Shown here: in pieces, positions 23,969 to 31,260 of the stretch
Numbering within the stretch: the first letter of the stretch is position 1
Layout of the letters: each line of letters begins with the position of its first letter
Source: Paenibacillus sp. FSL A5-0031
Lineage (GTDB): Bacteria > Bacillota > Bacilli > Paenibacillales > Paenibacillaceae
DNA length: 64,000 bases
Direction of reading: 5' to 3'
Assembly: GCF_001956295.1 (NCBI RefSeq)
Contig: NZ_MRTD01000020.1
Coordinates: 62,001-126,000, forward strand
The notes under the pieces: generated by a model
Database searches by the model: none
What the model was told of the DNA's origin: nothing
The model's input: the letters and a program-made list of their open reading frames with translations, nothing else
Program-made: the position numbers and the translations under genes

Positions 23969-24607
23969 TTATTTTTCTACTGCCAGTTTTGAGAGAACCC
24001 GATCCATTTCATCAAAATGTTCTCTATCGCTTGAAGCATAGATCAAATCAAAACTATCGTTATTTTTCAACACTGTTATTATGCTGTCATTGTAATTCCC
24101 ATAAAATTCGATGCCAATCCAATGCTGAAAGGAAATACCTTTATTATTAAAATTTTCACGAATAAAATCCAAGTCGGTTTGTTCAATAGAATAGAACGAT
24201 TCACAGCCATATTCAAGAGCGAATACGCTTTGCAAATAGGCCATCGCATGAAAAAAATCGGTCAATGTTTCAAAATCCTTTTCCCATACCTTTTCATCGT
24301 AACTCATATAAACAGGGGGATTGGACTTGAATAAATCGTTCTTATGGATTCCCCAAACACAGACACGTTGATTCTCGCAATAAAAAATTAAATATTCGCT
24401 ATGTTTGAAGTATTGAATTTGCTCGGGTTTGATCAAATAATCTTGCGTATGATTTAGCCTCTCGTCTTTACCGAGTTCCAAATAATAATCAATAAACACC
24501 TGAGGCAATGCACCAAAATTATTTTTAATAATTTGTATCTCGTCATGACTAAACCCATTTCGTTTCGTAATACGAAACAGCTGTTTAATCATTGTAAAAT
24601 CAGTCAT
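23969..24607 (-). CDS. SMI1/KNR4 (SUKH) family protein
   Basis: About 212 residues. N-terminal SUKH pattern: FSHDEIQIIKNNFGALPQVFIDYYLELGKDERLN, then YLIFYCENQRVCVWGI and PPVYMSY. Bacterial SUKH proteins are often immunity proteins of polymorphic contact-dependent or nuclease toxins; no toxin gene is adjacent, so this would be an orphan. Start chosen at ATG 24607 (AAGG 10 nt upstream); GTG/ATG at 24616/24613 are alternatives. cat follows 24 nt downstream on the same strand and is probably cotranscribed. Confidence 0.75.
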   Translation of the reverse strand: MTDFTMIKQLFRITKRNGFSHDEIQIIKNNFGALPQVFIDYYLELGKDERLNHTQDYLIKPEQIQYFKHSEYLIFYCENQRVCVWGIHKNDLFKSNPPVYMSYDEKVWEKDFETLTDFFHAMAYLQSVFALEYGCESFYSIEQTDLDFIRENFNNKGISFQHWIGIEFYGNYNDSIITVLKNNDSFDLIYASSDREHFDEMDRVLSKLAVEK

Positions 24608-24763
24608 CCGCATCACACCTTATCCTTGTATAATACTCCATATCTGCATTTCTTCGTACAACTCTTTAGTTAAATATTTCATTCTTTCCTCTTAATCTCA
24701 TTTCGCTGACTCACTAAGTATACGGCTTGTAAATCTCTTTTGTTGCGCTAACCTTCCCATTAG

Positions 24764-24836
24764 TTTAATAAAAGACGTGCCCTTAACATGACTAAAAAAT
24801 CAAAAAAACCGAACTCACGAGGTCAGGTTACTTCAT
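24764..24836. repeat. 73-bp direct repeat, left copy
   Basis: Runs from TTTAATAAAAGACGTGC to a degenerate GACCTCACGAGGTC terminator hairpin and TTCAT; matches 26728-26801 with about six differences and one indel. The two copies frame the tetR-map cassette (1.9 kb apart). Confidence 0.8.
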
Positions 24837-24837
24837 C

Positions 24838-24993
24838 TTATTCACCATTCTGTAGTGCGATGACGGTATAGCTTTTGTATTCTGCGCCTGCTGAATTGAT
24901 TTTCTTAAGTTCCTCAAATAATTCCTTCGTGGCAGTTGACCGCTTTCCTTCACTAAATAAAGTCTGAAACTTAGCCTTTATTTTCTTTCCCCA
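24838..24993 (-). pseudogene. Possible truncated gene remnant
   Basis: An open reading stretch of 51 codons after a TGA, without a usable start, ending in TAA at 24838. The peptide (KAKFQTLFSEGKRSTATKEL, then FEELKKINSAGAEYKSYTVI) looks protein-like, but I do not recognise it. May be the 3' end of a gene truncated when the neighbouring cassette arrived. Confidence 0.3.
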
Positions 24994-25002
24994 TCAGATA
25001 AT

Positions 25003-25063
25003 TTGCATATCCCCGCCTCATGCGTTACTATGTTTATATCGACAAATTTGCAGGTCTATATAA
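25003..25063 (+). promoter_or_regulatory. Promoter and candidate TetR operator
   Basis: TTGCAT (25003-25008) and TACTAT (25026-25031) are 17 nt apart. TTATATCGAC (25034-25043) and GTCTATATAA (25054-25063) form an inverted repeat with 9 of 10 pairs, covering the expected transcription start. I infer an autoregulatory TetR site. Confidence 0.55.
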
Positions 25064-25079
25064 GGAGGTTCACGCATCC

Positions 25080-25664
25080 ATGTGCCCCCGCACCAAAGAA
25101 CAAAACGAGTTTATCCGCATGCAGCGCAAGGAACAGATCCTGGACGCCGCTGCGCGCACCTACTTCCACACGGGTGGCAGCTTTGATATTCGCGACGTCG
25201 CCCGCGAAGCCGAGCTCGGTTACGGCACGGTATACCATTATTACCCCAACCGGCATTTATTAATAGAAGATGTGTTGGGCAGCGGTTTCGAGCGATGTGA
25301 GCAAGCCCTGACAGAATGGGCAAACACCTGCGTCGACAGCCCGGATAATAGGCAGCTGTTGACTTATTGCAAGGCACTGCTCCGTCTGTGGCAGTCGGAC
25401 GCTCGCGCATATCTTGTCTACAAAATGGCGGCGGAACATTATACAGGCTTGCCTGCGAAGGATCAGCACCCCACAAAGAAACGATTCATGGAACGGCTGT
25501 ATGTTCCGCTCCAATCGATCGTACAGCGCGAAGACGACAGCGTCGACCATATGCTTGCCGTGCTGGTCGGCTGCTGTGGGCTGCACTATTATGCGGGCAC
25601 ATCCGAGCTGGACGTCGATCGAATCGCCAAGCTCGCGATACAAGCTATTACGAAGGAGTCCTGA
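25080..25664 (+). CDS. TetR family transcriptional regulator
   Basis: 194 residues. N-terminal TetR HTH: RKEQILDAAARTYFHTGGSFDIRDVAREAELGYGTVYHYYPNRHLLIEDVL (recognition helix GYGTVYHYYPN). The C-terminal ligand domain is not classifiable. AAGGAGG lies 11 nt before the ATG at 25080, which excludes the in-frame ATG at 25020. GC content is clearly higher than in the flanking AT-rich sequence, as in the next gene. Begins 7 bp before the map-like gene; the pair forms an operon. Confidence 0.85.
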   Translation: MCPRTKEQNEFIRMQRKEQILDAAARTYFHTGGSFDIRDVAREAELGYGTVYHYYPNRHLLIEDVLGSGFERCEQALTEWANTCVDSPDNRQLLTYCKALLRLWQSDARAYLVYKMAAEHYTGLPAKDQHPTKKRFMERLYVPLQSIVQREDDSVDHMLAVLVGCCGLHYYAGTSELDVDRIAKLAIQAITKES

Positions 25665-25671
25665 TACGAAT

Positions 25672-26418
25672 ATGGTCATTTTAAAAAGCAAACATGAAAT
25701 CGAGGCCATCCGCAAGGCATGCCAAGTGGTGGCCGAATGCCATCGCACGATCGCCTCACTGATCAAACCGGGAATCACAACGAACGAGATTGAGCGCATC
25801 TTCGAGGACATTATCTTGAAGCATGGCGCCAAGCCCTACACAAAGGGCTACAAGGGATATCAATATGCGACCTGTGCATCCGTCAACGACGTGATCGCGC
25901 ATGGCTTCCCTAGCAATAAGCCTCTTGAGGAGGGCGATATCGTGACGATCGACACGGTCGCAGAGCTTGACGGCTGGCTCGGCGATTCGGCCTGGAGCTA
26001 TGCAGTCGGGAACATATCGCCGACGGCCGAGAAGCTGATGCGTGTCACGAAGGAATGCCTTGACATCGGCATCTCGCAGGCGCAGCCCGGCAATCGGCTA
26101 GGCGACGTGACGAGCGCCATCCAGCGGCATGCCGAATCGAACGGCTTCGGCGTCGTGCGCGACCTTCTTGCGCATGGCATTGGCCGGGATCTGCACGAGG
26201 AGCCGAACTATATGCATGTCGGCAAGCCCGGCAAAGGCCTCCGCATCAAGGAAGGCATGGTGTTCACGATCGAGCCAATGATCACCGAAGGCACCTACCA
26301 CATGACAATCGATTCGGACAACTGGACCGCACGGACGCTGGACCGCAAGCTCGCCGCCCAATACGAGCATACGATCGCCATCACGGCTGAAGGTCCGCAA
26401 ATCCTGACCGCGCAATAA
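25672..26418 (+). CDS. map: Type I methionine aminopeptidase paralogue
   Basis: 248 residues, the standard length of type Ia MetAP. All metal ligands are visible: Asp in VTIDTVAEL and GDSAWSY, His in LAHGIGRDLHEEP, Glu in TIEPM and Glu in YEHTIAI. Removes the initiator Met from nascent proteins, after deformylation. The housekeeping map gene usually lies in the ribosomal-protein region, so this TetR-controlled copy is probably extra. GC-rich codon use and flanking direct repeats suggest horizontal gain. Start at 25672; GAAGGAG is 13 nt upstream, a little long. Confidence 0.88.
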   Translation: MVILKSKHEIEAIRKACQVVAECHRTIASLIKPGITTNEIERIFEDIILKHGAKPYTKGYKGYQYATCASVNDVIAHGFPSNKPLEEGDIVTIDTVAELDGWLGDSAWSYAVGNISPTAEKLMRVTKECLDIGISQAQPGNRLGDVTSAIQRHAESNGFGVVRDLLAHGIGRDLHEEPNYMHVGKPGKGLRIKEGMVFTIEPMITEGTYHMTIDSDNWTARTLDRKLAAQYEHTIAITAEGPQILTAQ

Positions 26419-26426
26419 AATAATTA

Positions 26427-26459
26427 GAGGTCGACCACGAGATGGTCGACCTCTTTTTT
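26427..26459 (+). terminator. Terminator of the tetR-map operon
   Basis: GAGGTCGACCA/TGGTCGACCTC stem followed by TTTTTT. Confidence 0.9.
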
Positions 26460-26470
26460 ACATATTCGGT

Positions 26471-26700
26471 TTAGCGTCTTTCTTCATCCAATTCAAACCG
26501 AAGCAGGATCGTGATGAGACTGCTAGCCTCGGCACAATCACATGCCGATACGATGAATTCATCTCCGGCGAACCGAAAGAAAAAATCGGAAACGCCGACT
26601 GAATCGGACTATAACTGGGCCAGATGATGCAATGCAAGGTCTCCCACTTGATGGCCATTGGTGTCGTTAATAGAGCATTTTTGTCCTTTATTGCGACTGC
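26471..26700 (-). pseudogene. GGDEF-domain (diguanylate cyclase) fragment, decayed
   Basis: On the minus strand one frame reads INDTNGHQVGDLALHHLAQL then a TAG stop, and the same frame continues SDSVGVSDFFFRFAGDEFIV. These are the substrate-binding helix and the catalytic A/G-G-D-E-F hairpin of a diguanylate cyclase domain. No upstream part is present, a frame break precedes INDTNGH, and the frame ends soon after. Non-functional relic. Confidence 0.7.
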
Positions 26701-26727
26701 GTAACATTGCGTTATTCTACCCGTTAT

Positions 26728-26801
26728 TTTAATAAAAGACGTGCTCTTAACATAACTAAAAAATCAAAAAAAACCGACCTCACGAGGTCGGGTTTCTTCA
26801 T
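26728..26801. repeat. 74-bp direct repeat, right copy
   Basis: Matches 24764-24836 (see there). Includes the terminator hairpin AACCGACCTC/GAGGTCGGGTT. Confidence 0.8.
26766..26797 (-). terminator. Terminator of the 5'-nucleotidase gene
   Basis: Minus strand AACCCGACCTC/GAGGTCGGTT stem followed by TTTTTTGATTTTTT. Confidence 0.85.
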
Positions 26802-26847
26802 GGTATTGGTGGAGGCGAACCGTGGATGAGCAAATCCACAATTCGCC
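26802..26847 (-). repeat. Hairpin repeat copy C
   Basis: GGCGAA/TTCGCC outer and GTGGAT/ATCCAC inner arms at 26814-26847 (minus strand), then TCCACCAATACCATG and the terminator. The segment TCGCCTCCACCA equals the last 12 nt of the tmRNA. Confidence 0.7.
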
Positions 26848-26859
26848 GCAGAGTATTAA

Positions 26860-27816
26860 TTAGGATGTTTGGGGAGGTGGCGTCAACGAATTAACCTTAT
26901 TGGCAACCCCAAAAGGAACATGTGCAGTTGGAGAAACACTCGATACTCCCTCAATATGACCTACCTGATCATCGAAAAAGATATGAGGACGAAATACCTT
27001 TAACACTCTCCCCTTCTCTATTCCGCCAAGGAAGAAAGCTTCGTCAACCAGTATGCCAAGAGTTCTCAGCGTCGTTACTACGCGTTCATGTGCAGGTGCA
27101 TTTCTAGCCGTTACTATAGCTATCCGGACACGCGGGGAATACGAATTATCCTTCTGCTTTTTCTTCCACTCACGGCGCTGAAGAGTGGCTACTTCACCAA
27201 AAAATTTGAAAAGCGGCCCGGGCGGCAGAGCTTCGCTTGCCTTTTGTCTCTCATTCTCATGAAAGCCTTCCATTCCAAGAGCCTGATAGATCCCTTCCGC
27301 TGAATCGTCGGCGATAATACCATCAAAGTCAAACGCAATCCGAAGTTCCAACTCTTTCTCATCATCAACAAATCCAGTAGGAAACACCTGGGCGGCTGGC
27401 AAACCCATTTCGATGGCAGATCGCACATCGTTAGGATCTGCCGAAAGAAATAATGAAGCGTTAAATGCATTCATGTAAATGAATGGATTCGAACCTGCAA
27501 CGAATGCAGCACGAGTTATCGAAAGTCCATAGTGTTGAATAGATTTGAAAACACGAAGCCCCGTATCGGGATCGTTCCTCGACAGTAACACGACCTCAAC
27601 CGGTTGGTCGGCCGGATCATCACCGTTGATCATGAGTAGACGTTTGATCAACGGGAAGGCGACTCCCGGTTCTAGCACATCCTGTTCATGATTATGTTGA
27701 TATTGGCGATATTCTTCCTCTCCCTTATCCTTAAATACCTTGTCGGACTCCTCCAAGTTGAAAAGGGCGCTTGAGGCGACAGCTACTACAAACTTCTCTT
27801 CTATGGGAAAAGGCAT
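26860..27816 (-). CDS. Cytosolic 5'-nucleotidase family protein
   Basis: 318 residues matching the 5'-nucleotidase family related to eukaryotic cytosolic NT5C1A: LEPGVAFPLIKRLLMIN, VEVVLLSRNDPDTGLRVFKSI, FVAGSNPFIYMNAFNASLFLS, then HAD-type RIAFDFDGIIADD (nucleophile and acid Asp) and VTARNAPAHERVVTTLR, and HIFFDDQVGHI as the last acidic motif. Expected to dephosphorylate nucleoside monophosphates in the cytoplasm. AAGGAGG lies 5 nt before the ATG. Monocistronic, ending in repeat C and a terminator. Confidence 0.8.
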   Translation of the reverse strand: MPFPIEEKFVVAVASSALFNLEESDKVFKDKGEEEYRQYQHNHEQDVLEPGVAFPLIKRLLMINGDDPADQPVEVVLLSRNDPDTGLRVFKSIQHYGLSITRAAFVAGSNPFIYMNAFNASLFLSADPNDVRSAIEMGLPAAQVFPTGFVDDEKELELRIAFDFDGIIADDSAEGIYQALGMEGFHENERQKASEALPPGPLFKFFGEVATLQRREWKKKQKDNSYSPRVRIAIVTARNAPAHERVVTTLRTLGILVDEAFFLGGIEKGRVLKVFRPHIFFDDQVGHIEGVSSVSPTAHVPFGVANKVNSLTPPPQTS

Positions 27817-27950
27817 GGTCTCCTCCTTACCGTTATATGTGAGATAGTAAATTCCAGTGGGGTAGAGCCAGTCCCTTCTCGCCGATTATCATCTCAAATA
27901 ATCTTATAACAATATTCGACTAAATCTTCCAGACCCCTCCACCTACAAAT

Positions 27951-27995
27951 AAAAAAGTACCCAATCAACGTCTCATTGACGTAAGTCGGGTACTT
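27951..27995 (-). terminator. Terminator of the DUF5655 gene
   Basis: Minus strand AAGTACCC ... GGGTACTT followed by TTTTATTT; an inner GACGT/ACGTC pairing is possible. Confidence 0.75.
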
Positions 27996-28013
27996 CTATT
28001 AGTCACAAGCACG

Positions 28014-28040
28014 TTGAACCCCTGTCCAGTATTATTAACC
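28014..28040 (-). repeat. Short ssrA T-arm-like motif
   Basis: TTGAACCCCTGTCC equals 14 nt of the ssrA T-arm; the following AGTATTATTAACC resembles the copy at 29404-29425 (TAATATTAACC). The two frame the DUF5655 and HTH-like genes. Confidence 0.45.
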
Positions 28041-28047
28041 CTGAATC

Positions 28048-28965
28048 TTAACTTAATTCGTAACTCTTTAGTAATAAAGATTTGGCCTTTTCTAACTGTT
28101 CATCGTTGTTAATAGTGATTTCGAGTTCACCAGTTCCATAATGCCCGATTTTTCTTACATCCCTTGTGAAGCCTGGTTCAATGTCGATGGATTCTGGATT
28201 TACCTTTATATAAATGGTGATTCTACCCATTTGGGGATGTACTTCAATACATGCAAAGTTCTTAATTCTTCTAAAAGCGATGTAATGCTTCAGAGTTTTT
28301 TCTTGTACATCATCACCTAGGGCTACCAGAAAAGCCCTAATGGCCTCATAACGATTTTTTAGAACCGCATCTGATTGTGCAAGGTATTCTGTTACCGTCT
28401 TCTCAGAAGTTTTATTCGATGCCGGTACTTGCTTCACTTTATCGAATTCTACATCTTGAGCTGTTGTTGCATTGACAAGGTCAAGCATTAAGAGTTCATC
28501 ACCAAACTGCTTATAACTATATAATTCAATATTACGATTGATTTGCTGTACTGCGTGTCCGTCATATTTGGTGAAGCCGCCAGCTATACAGACTAGACGT
28601 GTAGTTGACCAATCAATGAGTTCAGCAACATCATTTCCGTACTTTTTCATGACCAGGAGAGTAAACTCTGCTTTATGGTCGAGTAACCAATCCAGATAAT
28701 ATAATCCCTGATTGATAACATTTTCGTTAGTAGATCTTTTATATTCAATAATCACAGGAGCATTATTTTCATCTATACCCAGCGTATCAATCCGCCCGCC
28801 ATGTGTCTTTCCAGTCGAATATTCAGTTGCTAAAAATCGGATTCCGAGAATTGCTTCTAAGTGTCGCTCCATCAAAGTCTGGAGTGATTTTTCAACCGCT
28901 ACTGATTTCCCTTCAAGTTCTGTAACTTCTCCACCATTTATATTAAATAACTTGATATCCCCCAA
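28048..28965 (-). CDS. PD-(D/E)XK nuclease-like and DUF5655 domain protein
   Basis: 305 residues. Residues about 40-130 look like a PD-(D/E)XK core: HGGRIDTLGIDENNAPVIIEYKRS (R-I-D ... E-Y-K), then QGLYYLDWLLDHKAEF. The C-terminal 100 residues (YIAFRRIKNFACIEVHPQMGRITIYIKVNPESI ... RDVRKIGHYGTGELEITI) match DUF5655. Proteins of this layout are widespread in accessory regions; the biochemical role is unknown, and nuclease activity is only inferred from the motif. No methyltransferase partner is adjacent, so it is not a simple restriction system. Confidence 0.75.
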   Translation of the reverse strand: MGDIKLFNINGGEVTELEGKSVAVEKSLQTLMERHLEAILGIRFLATEYSTGKTHGGRIDTLGIDENNAPVIIEYKRSTNENVINQGLYYLDWLLDHKAEFTLLVMKKYGNDVAELIDWSTTRLVCIAGGFTKYDGHAVQQINRNIELYSYKQFGDELLMLDLVNATTAQDVEFDKVKQVPASNKTSEKTVTEYLAQSDAVLKNRYEAIRAFLVALGDDVQEKTLKHYIAFRRIKNFACIEVHPQMGRITIYIKVNPESIDIEPGFTRDVRKIGHYGTGELEITINNDEQLEKAKSLLLKSYELS

Positions 28966-29165
28966 ATGTCGACGCTCCTTTTAAACTAGAGATTTGTCTA
29001 TACCTTTCAACACCAGACAGCAATTTCCTGCAACATGCTCACTCCAAACTATATAAAAAAAGCGTCAGTACAGGGAGTTATTCTGGAACATATATTCATT
29101 ATTCGTCATATTTGGGTAGATTGGAGTGAGTAGTCTACAATATAGTCGAAATGAGGAGACTTCAA

Positions 29166-29390
29166 ATGAATGTTCAAGATTTAGGAAGAGTTCTTAGTGA
29201 AATGTATCATAAGGCACCCCAAGGAAAACAAGTTGTTAAAATTCATTTATTCGGTATTAAGTATGCCGATGTTATACAAAAAAAACATTACAGCATAAAG
29301 GATATCGTAACTGCTTCTGGTTTAAACATTTCATTAACCGAAGTTAGTAAAGGAATAAAATTATCAGAATATGTCGTACCTAAAAATTAA
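29166..29390 (+). CDS. Small HTH-like protein, 74 aa
   Basis: Start at ATG 29166, served by AGGAG 7 nt upstream (an in-frame ATG at 29151 overlaps that RBS). The sequence (VQDLGRVLSEMYHKAPQGKQVVKIHLFGIKYA ... YSIKDIVTASGLNISLTEVSKGIKLSEYV) contains a probable helix-turn-helix and resembles small accessory-region proteins I have seen annotated as HTH-like; target unknown. Divergent from the DUF5655 gene, with a 200-bp shared upstream region. Confidence 0.6.
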   Translation: MNVQDLGRVLSEMYHKAPQGKQVVKIHLFGIKYADVIQKKHYSIKDIVTASGLNISLTEVSKGIKLSEYVVPKN

Positions 29391-29403
29391 TCTTCTATAA
29401 TAA

Positions 29404-29425
29404 GAACCCCTGTCTAATATTAACC
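29404..29425 (-). repeat. Short ssrA T-arm-like motif
   Basis: GAACCCCTGTCTAATATTAACC; see 28014-28040. Confidence 0.4.
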
Positions 29426-29458
29426 ATTGTGGTTTTGTCTGGACAAGGGTTCATCTTT

Positions 29459-29498
29459 CCGAGGGGATTTGAACTCCTGTCCGAAGATCACGCCACAC
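29459..29498 (-). repeat. ssrA 3'-end fragment R2
   Basis: About 40 nt (GAGGGGATTTGAACTCCTGT and on through CCGAAGATCACGCCACAC) matching the tmRNA T-arm region with one mismatch in the T-arm; the acceptor strand and CCA are absent. Much closer to the true gene than R1, so a younger scar. Confidence 0.7.
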
Positions 29499-29612
29499 TT
29501 GTCATCTATGATTTTCACACATAAAAAATTTTCAATAATTTTATTATTTATAGGTAGGAGGGAAACAATAATAATAGAAGAAATTATGGAAGTCAAAACA
29601 AAGGAGGAAGCC

Positions 29613-30008
29613 ATGGGAAGATTAGTTCATTTCGAGATTCATGTAGATAATATGGAGCGTGCTAAGAAGTTTTATGGAGAGGTATTTGGATGGACATTTG
29701 AGGATTGGAGCAGTTATGCAGGAATGCCCTACTTTGGAGCTGTGACGGGAAATACAAATGAACTTGGAATCAACGGAGCTTTGATGCAGCGTCAAGGTGC
29801 CTCTCCACAACCTGGCCAAGCCATGAATGGTTATGCATGCACAATGGGAGTGGAAGACTACGATACTACTGCAGCAAAAATTCTTAATCTTGGAGGCAAG
29901 CTCGCATTGCCAAAGTATGCACTGCCTGGGATGGCGTGGCAAGGTTATTATATTGACACTGAAGGTAATTTATTTGGAATCCATCAGCCAGATGAGAATG
30001 CAAAATAG
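29613..30008 (+). CDS. VOC superfamily (glyoxalase/dioxygenase-like) protein
   Basis: 131 residues: two beta-alpha-beta-beta-beta modules (RLVHFEIHVDNMERAKKFYGEVFGWTFEDW and GYACTMGVEDYDTTAAKILNLGGKLALPKYALPGMAWQGYYIDTEGNLFGIHQ). One His and a distal Glu in the DTEGN motif could bind metal. Members include glyoxalases, resistance proteins and many of unknown role; the substrate cannot be read. AAGGAGG lies 5 nt before the ATG at 29613, so the longer open frame upstream, which crosses R2, is not coding. Confidence 0.8.
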   Translation: MGRLVHFEIHVDNMERAKKFYGEVFGWTFEDWSSYAGMPYFGAVTGNTNELGINGALMQRQGASPQPGQAMNGYACTMGVEDYDTTAAKILNLGGKLALPKYALPGMAWQGYYIDTEGNLFGIHQPDENAK

Positions 30009-30036
30009 CATTTTGCCTTTTCCGCATATTTACAAC

Positions 30037-30062
30037 TGCCCGGCCTCACGGTTGGGCTTTTC
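30037..30062 (+). terminator. Terminator of the VOC gene
   Basis: GCCCGGCC ... GGTTGGGC stem with TTTTC after it. Followed by CATGGTGGAA, again like the ssrA flank. Confidence 0.65.
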
Positions 30063-30118
30063 ATGGTGGAACTAAGTGTTTTTGCGCATTTTCATAATTG
30101 AAATATAGCTGATAAATA

Positions 30119-30150
30119 GCAAAAACCCGACCTAATACGGTCGGGTTTCT
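30119..30150 (-). terminator. ssrA terminator
   Basis: Minus strand AAACCCGACC/GGTCGGGTTTTT directly after the tmRNA 3' end. Confidence 0.9.
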
Positions 30151-30157
30151 CATGGTT

Positions 30158-30523
30158 TGGTGGAGGCGAGGGGATTTGAACCCCTGTCCGAAGATCACGC
30201 CACACAGGCTTCTACGGGTGTAGTCACAGTTTTGATGTCACCCAAGCAAACGCCCCGTAACCGGCTTTCGCTAAGGTCAGCCTGATTGTCTTCTTCAGCT
30301 CACCGCAGGCGGAGATGAGACAGCGTATTCCACTACTTGTTAGCCCCTAATCCAGTCACATGGACGATGCTGGGTAGAAGCACGCACACAGTTTCTTAGG
30401 CTGCGAAAGCGTAGTTTGTTTGTTGTTTGCCGTTTAATAGGCTTTAGCGTTGATGAAGCGGACGACTCCCCGCTACCCGCAACCCGCGCTCGTACAATCC
30501 CCGTCGAATCCATAAACGCCCCC
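30158..30523 (-). ncRNA. ssrA: tmRNA
   Basis: 366 nt. The 5' end GGGGGCG pairs with CGCCUCC before ACCA (one G-U), forming the tRNA-like acceptor; GGATTCGACGGGGATT follows as the conserved 5' domain. The T-arm is GAGGGGTTCAAAUCCCCUC-like. The tag ORF (30396-30431) encodes GKQQTNYAFAA plus TAA, so stalled proteins receive A-GKQQTNYAFAA, a ClpXP-type degron ending in AA. Works with SmpB encoded upstream. Its 3' end is the apparent attachment site of the adjacent island. Confidence 0.96.
30396..30431 (-). other. tmRNA tag reading frame
   Basis: GGC to TAA encodes GKQQTNYAFAA; the YAxAA ending is shared with other bacterial tags. Confidence 0.88.
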
Positions 30524-30701
30524 AATTTTGCATAAACGGTTAGCTGCAGATTAACACTACTCCAAAAAGTAGATCTACACTAACGTTTAGCTCGATTGAA
30601 GCTTTAGGATTAAGGATCAGCATCTGACCAAGCAGGCTGTTCCGATTGTCTAACACAATTGCACTTGCATTTATTGATTGTCTTGCCGTTGCTACTGTCT
30701 T

Positions 30702-30710
30702 AGTATACCA
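30702..30710 (-). promoter_or_regulatory. Extended -10 candidate promoter for ssrA
   Basis: TGGTATACT on the minus strand, about 180 nt before the mature tmRNA 5' end; no good -35. If used, pre-tmRNA would need 5' processing. Confidence 0.3.
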
Positions 30711-30780
30711 TGAATCAGCTGCTTCCGTGCACAATTGTTATTGGCAATCATGGTCGCTTGCTGCCATGGAAATCTACACC

Positions 30781-31260
30781 TTAGTTAGAAACCTTCTGTT
30801 TCTCACGCAGCACACGCTGAATATCACGCTGAGCATCACGTTTAGCTGCACTATCGCGCTTGTCGTATTGCTTCTTACCTTTACCGAGACCAATCAATAA
30901 CTTTGCGTAACCATTGCGCACATAAATCTTCAAGGGTACAATAGCATAACCTTCTTGCTTCGATAAGCCTAGAAGCTTATGAATTTGCATCTTGTGCATC
31001 AACAGCTTGCGAGCACGTGTTGGATCGGTAGGGTTGTGAATATTCCCTTGCTCGAACGGACTAATGTGCATATTGTGTATGAAAATTTCGCCGTTACGAA
31101 TGGTAGCAAATGCATCACTAATATTTGCACGACCTGTTCGCAGCGATTTAATTTCTGTACCCAAAAGCACCATGCCAGCTTCAAACGTTTCCTCAATGAA
31201 ATAGTCATGGGAAGCTTTCTTATTCTGGGCGAGCTGCTTGCCGTCACTTTTCTTACCCAT
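30781..31260 (-). CDS. smpB: SsrA-binding protein SmpB
   Basis: 159 residues: KASHDYFIEETFEAGMVLLGTEIKSLRTGRANISDAFATI ... LLMHKMQIHKLLG ... YAIVPLKIYVRNGYAKLLIGLGKGKKQYDKR and a basic C-terminal tail. Binds the tRNA-like domain of tmRNA and guides it to stalled ribosomes. GAGGTG lies 6 nt before the ATG at 31260; the ATG at 31269 is less well placed. Conserved synteny with ssrA just downstream. Confidence 0.96.
   Translation of the reverse strand: MGKKSDGKQLAQNKKASHDYFIEETFEAGMVLLGTEIKSLRTGRANISDAFATIRNGEIFIHNMHISPFEQGNIHNPTDPTRARKLLMHKMQIHKLLGLSKQEGYAIVPLKIYVRNGYAKLLIGLGKGKKQYDKRDSAAKRDAQRDIQRVLREKQKVSN

Larger units (their letters stand above)
24608..25079. other. Intergenic region with direct repeat and gene remnant
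   Basis: Contains the left copy of a 73-bp direct repeat (24764-24836), an open minus-strand remnant (24838-24993) and the TetR promoter (25003-25063). Confidence 0.6.
26419..26859. other. Intergenic region right of the tetR-map cassette
   Basis: Holds the map terminator, a decayed GGDEF fragment, the right copy of the 73-bp direct repeat and hairpin repeat C. Confidence 0.6.

Noticed and set aside
25414..25671. N-terminal extension of the map-like gene
   Set aside because: Overlaps tetR in another frame; family start and RBS are at 25672.
25260..25832. 190-aa minus-strand frame
   Set aside because: Antisense to tetR-map, no RBS or recognisable domain.
29427..29612. N-terminal extension of the VOC gene
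   Set aside because: Crosses the ssrA fragment R2; a clear RBS and family start are at 29613.
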